Shown one piece after another: positions 5,848 through 7,992 of a stretch of 7,992 nt of DNA. The DNA comes from Lactobacillaceae bacterium UBA5807 (GTDB lineage: Bacteria; Bacillota; Bacilli; Lactobacillales; Lactobacillaceae). The position numbers and the translations under genes were made by a program. The stretch lies in NCBI GenBank assembly GCA_002418005.1, contig DIDF01000046.1:1-7992 (forward strand). Direction: 5' to 3'. Under the pieces are notes generated by a model that saw only the letters and a program-made list of their open reading frames with translations, was not told the origin of the DNA and ran no database searches. How positions within the stretch are numbered: the stretch's first letter is position 1; each line of letters begins with the position of its first letter.

Positions 5848-7194
5848 GTGACTCATATTTCATTTGACAGTTCTAAGTTATCAAAGTTCGTTCATAAAAA
5901 TGAATTAGGTGAAATGCAGGCAATGGTTACTGCAGCTGACCAAGAACTCAGAAAAGGTACTGGTGCCGGTTCTGATTTTCGGGATTGGTTAACTTTACCT
6001 AAGGATTACGATAAAAAAGAATTTGCTCGAATCAAAGCAGCTGCTAAAAAGATTCAATCTGATTCTCAAGTTCTTGTTGTAATTGGAATTGGTGGCTCTT
6101 ATTTGGGTGACAAAATGGCTGTTGATTTTCTGAATGACACATTCTTTAATTACTTACCAGACGAAAAGCGAAAGTTTCCACAAGTATTCTTTGCTGGAAA
6201 CTCCCTATCACCTTCGTACGTTTATGATTTAATCAATTTAATCGGCGACCGTGACTTTTCAGTTAACGTTATTTCCAAGTCTGGTACCACTACGGAACCA
6301 TCAATTGCATTTAGAATCTTTAAAGATTTGTTAACTAAGAAATATGGTGCAGATGGCGCTAAACAGAGAATTTACGCTACTACCGACAAAGCTCATGGTG
6401 CCTTGAGAAAAGAAGCAAATGCCAACGGTTACGAATCATTTATCATCCCTGATGGTATTGGTGGTCGTTACTCAGTTCTTTGCCCAGTTGGTTTGCTTCC
6501 GATTGCCGTATCTGGCGCCAACATCGATGATTTGATGAAGGGTGCTGCTGATGCTTCCGATGATTACACCAACCCTGATTTAACTCAGAACGAAGCTTAT
6601 CAATACGCCGCATACAGAAATATTTTGTATCGTAAAGGTTACACTACCGAATTACTTGAAAACTACGAACCAAATATGACTTACTTGGCTGAATGGTGGA
6701 AGCAATTGATGGGTGAATCTGAAGGCAAAGATCAAAAGGGTATTTACCCATCATCTGCTAACTTCACTACTGACCTTCATTCACTTGGTCAATACATTCA
6801 GGAAGGCCGCAGAAACCTTATGGAAACCGTTGTTAAGGTTGATAAGCCAAATCATGACATGGATATTCCAAAGGAATCGGACAATCTTGATGGCCTTAAA
6901 TACCTGGAAGGCAGGACAATGGATTTCGCAAACACCAAGGCATTCCAAGGCGTTGTCTTAGCTCATACTGATGGTAATGTTCCAAACATGAGTGTTCACA
7001 TCCCTGATCAAACTCCATATACTTTGGGATATTTGATATACTTCTTTGAAATTGCCGTTGCAATTTCAGGTTACTTGAATGGTATCAACCCATTCAACCA
7101 ACCAGGTGTTGAAGCATACAAGCAAAATATGTTTGCTTTACTTGGCAAACCCGGTTATGAGAAGCTTGGCAAAGAACTGAATGAAAGACTTTAA
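5848..7194 (+). CDS. pgi: Glucose-6-phosphate isomerase
   Basis: This 448-residue cytoplasmic enzyme interconverts glucose-6-phosphate and fructose-6-phosphate. The length matches the compact Bacillus/Lactobacillus form, not the 550-residue enterobacterial form. Motifs in order are GIGGSYLG (80-87) and ISKSGTTTEPS (142-152) of the sugar-isomerase domain, E290 in GESEGKDQKG, H311 in TTDLHSLGQYIQ, and K425 in EAYKQNMFALLG. The last three are the catalytic residues of the Geobacillus enzyme at the same numbering. The start is GTG 5848, preceded by AAGGAGAGGT with a seven-base gap; no better start lies near. It is a single-gene unit with its own promoter region and a strong terminator at 7221-7259. 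Its codon choice looks more optimised than that of the leftward genes, as expected for an abundant glycolytic enzyme. Confidence 0.97.
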   Translation: MTHISFDSSKLSKFVHKNELGEMQAMVTAADQELRKGTGAGSDFRDWLTLPKDYDKKEFARIKAAAKKIQSDSQVLVVIGIGGSYLGDKMAVDFLNDTFFNYLPDEKRKFPQVFFAGNSLSPSYVYDLINLIGDRDFSVNVISKSGTTTEPSIAFRIFKDLLTKKYGADGAKQRIYATTDKAHGALRKEANANGYESFIIPDGIGGRYSVLCPVGLLPIAVSGANIDDLMKGAADASDDYTNPDLTQNEAYQYAAYRNILYRKGYTTELLENYEPNMTYLAEWWKQLMGESEGKDQKGIYPSSANFTTDLHSLGQYIQEGRRNLMETVVKVDKPNHDMDIPKESDNLDGLKYLEGRTMDFANTKAFQGVVLAHTDGNVPNMSVHIPDQTPYTLGYLIYFFEIAVAISGYLNGINPFNQPGVEAYKQNMFALLGKPGYEKLGKELNERL

Positions 7195-7220
7195 TTTACT
7201 AAACTAATTAAAATAGGTAT

Positions 7221-7259
7221 CTAAAAAACGTCACTGAAAAATTCAGTGACGTTTTTTAG
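7221..7259. terminator. Bidirectional terminator after pgi
   Basis: CTAAAAAACGTCACTGA (7221-7237) and its exact reverse complement (7243-7259) form a 17-bp perfect stem with a five-base loop. The arms end in A6 and T6 runs, so the hairpin has a U-run in both directions. It lies 26 bases after the pgi stop. It can also stop leftward read-through from the alcohol dehydrogenase. Confidence 0.9.
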
Positions 7260-7290
7260 TATCCATTTTTTATATAATGGCCTTTGACTT

Positions 7291-7363
7291 CTAAACATTT
7301 TCTTCATCGGCCTTGGAATGATGCTCCGACGGCATTGAGATCGGAACGCAAAAAATTGGAAGT
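7291..7363. repeat. 73-bp repeat, copy 1 (left)
   Basis: This aligns without gaps to 7413-7485 at a fixed 122-base offset, with 61 of 73 positions identical. It lacks the inverted arm that follows copy 2, so it looks like a half-element. CATCGG (7305-7310) can pair with CCGACG (7326-7331) through a G-U wobble on the - strand. Confidence 0.8.
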
Positions 7364-7412
7364 GAATGGTTGATCTTTAAGAAATTATTTCCTAGATAGT
7401 AACCTCTGTCCC

Positions 7413-7485
7413 CTACACACTTTCTTCATCGGCCTTTAAATGATGCTCCGATGGCACTGAGGTCGTGACGCAAAAACTCCGAAGT
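7413..7485. repeat. 73-bp repeat, copy 2 (right)
   Basis: This second copy forms the left part and left arm of the long hairpin at 7443-7556. CATCGG (7427-7432) is an exact reverse complement of CCGATG (7448-7453), which offers a small stem that competes with the base of the long hairpin. Confidence 0.8.
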
Positions 7486-7556
7486 ACAAAGCCCCAAACC
7501 AGGCTTTGCACTTCGGAGCTATTTGCGTCACGACCTCAAACCGTGCCTCGTCGCAT
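7443..7556. repeat. Long imperfect inverted repeat (114 nt)
   Basis: Paired blocks from the outside in are ATGC/GCAT, CGA/TCG, GGCAC/GTGCC (7453-7457 with 7543-7547), a 17-bp perfect block TGAGGTCGTGACGCAAA (7458-7474 with 7522-7538), and an inner 17-bp block (7477-7493 with 7502-7518). The loop is eight bases. Breaks are a four-base bulge (7539-7542) and small internal loops. This is far longer than a terminator needs to be. Confidence 0.9.
7472..7518 (-). terminator. Terminator of the alcohol dehydrogenase
   Basis: In - strand RNA, CUCCGAAGUGCAAAGCC pairs with its partner over 17 positions with one G-U wobble. UUUUU follows at 7476-7472. The wobble is an A-C mismatch on the + strand, where the tail is also poor. 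It starts 39 bases after the dehydrogenase stop codon and forms the tip of the longer inverted repeat. Confidence 0.75.
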
Positions 7557-7557
7557 A

Positions 7558-7992
7558 CTAGTTTTTACCATCATAAGCTTCCTGGAACAACTTAACAATA
7601 TCTTCTTTAGTACCCTTACGTGGGTTTGAGAATGCATTGCCATCCTTTAAAGCATTTTCAGCCATCAACTCAAAGTCTTCTGGTTTTGCACCGATTGCTT
7701 TGATACTTCTTGGAATGTTTACGTCATCGCACATTCTTCTCATTGCTTTAATTGAAAGATCAGCGGCTTCCATTGTTGAAAGACCAGTAGTATCTTCGCC
7801 CATAATTTCAGCTAATTGGGCAAATCTTTCGGGAGCAGCAATAATATTATATTTTTCTACCGTTGGCAAGAGCATTGCACAGCAGACACCATGAGGAGCA
7901 TCATATTGACCGCCAAGTTGGTGAGCCATTGCGTGAACGTATCCCAAATCTGCGTTGTTAAATGCCATGCCGCCTAACATTTCAGCTTCAAC
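7558..7992 (-). CDS. Iron-containing alcohol dehydrogenase, C-terminal part
   Basis: The reading frame is open to the right edge, so only the last 144 residues are present out of about 380-390 for the family. The segment GYVHAMAHQLGGQYDAPHG carries the metal-ligand histidines of group III enzymes, such as lactaldehyde reductase (FucO) and 1,3-propanediol dehydrogenase (DhaT). The ending NPRKGTKEDIVKLFQEAYDGKN is also typical. These cytoplasmic enzymes reduce aldehydes with NAD(P)H. In lactic acid bacteria they help reoxidise cofactors. The substrate cannot be told from this fragment. It is not the bifunctional AdhE as far as can be seen, but the missing N-terminus leaves that open. The methionine at 7980 is internal: VEAE precedes it in frame at the window edge. 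The gene is followed by the long hairpin. Confidence 0.9.
   Translation of the reverse strand, partial: VEAEMLGGMAFNNADLGYVHAMAHQLGGQYDAPHGVCCAMLLPTVEKYNIIAAPERFAQLAEIMGEDTTGLSTMEAADLSIKAMRRMCDDVNIPRSIKAIGAKPEDFELMAENALKDGNAFSNPRKGTKEDIVKLFQEAYDGKN

Larger units (their letters stand above)
7195..7557. other. Intergenic region between pgi and the alcohol dehydrogenase
   Basis: No protein gene is supported in these 363 bases. They hold the pgi terminator (7221-7259), two copies of a 73-bp repeat (7291-7363, 7413-7485) and a long hairpin ending two bases from the dehydrogenase stop codon. The 49 bases between the two repeat copies show nothing recognisable. Confidence 0.7.

Noticed and set aside
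7261..7280. TATAAT at 7273-7278 as a promoter between pgi and the repeats
   Set aside because: There is no -35 match at 16-18 bases upstream, where the pgi terminator lies, and no gene follows on the + strand.
7291..7363. Short - strand frame in both repeat copies ending in similar peptides (PSEHHxKADEE then stop)
   Set aside because: The two copies share the frame, but substitutions fall mostly at second and third codon positions with no excess of silent changes. There is no ribosome binding site, and the second copy lies inside a hairpin and terminator. A non-coding repeat explains it better.
7291..7485. CRISPR array or tRNA-like structure
   Set aside because: There are only two diverged copies with one 49-base gap, no regular spacers, and no cloverleaf or anticodon arm.

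Overview
The window looks like chromosome of a low-GC Gram-positive bacterium, most probably a lactic acid bacterium of the Lactobacillaceae. The reasons are AT-rich DNA, strong purine-rich ribosome binding sites, a textbook CcpA catabolite-responsive element (cre), a 448-residue Bacillus/Lactobacillus-type glucose-6-phosphate isomerase, and a group III iron alcohol dehydrogenase. This is an inference from gene content and style; the species is not identified.

Layout, left to right. An unrecognised 176-residue protein gene lies on the + strand (181-711). Four genes follow on the - strand. Read in their own direction they are manA (mannose-6-phosphate isomerase), ptsI (PTS enzyme I), an rmlB/rfbB-like nucleotide-sugar 4,6-dehydratase, and a beta-hydroxyacid dehydrogenase. 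A hairpin terminator separates ptsI from rmlB, so the first two and last two probably form separate transcription units. A 390-bp divergent intergenic region (5458-5847) carries the cre and separates manA from pgi (+ strand, 5848-7194). pgi ends at a perfect bidirectional terminator. The last gene is the C-terminal part of an iron-containing alcohol dehydrogenase on the - strand, which runs off the right edge. Between pgi and this gene is a 300-bp non-coding stretch holding two copies of a 73-bp repeat; the second copy folds into a roughly 114-nt hairpin.

Functionally, manA, ptsI and pgi converge on fructose-6-phosphate. Enzyme I energises PTS sugar import, ManA converts mannose-6-phosphate to fructose-6-phosphate, and Pgi interconverts glucose-6-phosphate and fructose-6-phosphate. 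The cre between manA and pgi fits carbon-source control. rmlB would act in cell-surface sugar synthesis, but its usual partners rmlA, rmlC and rmlD are absent here.

No new defence, mobile or RNA-guided system is visible. The least explained items are the repeat/hairpin element at 7291-7556, the orphan gene at 181-711 that may be covered by an antisense transcript, and the lone ptsI with changes in normally conserved N-terminal motifs.
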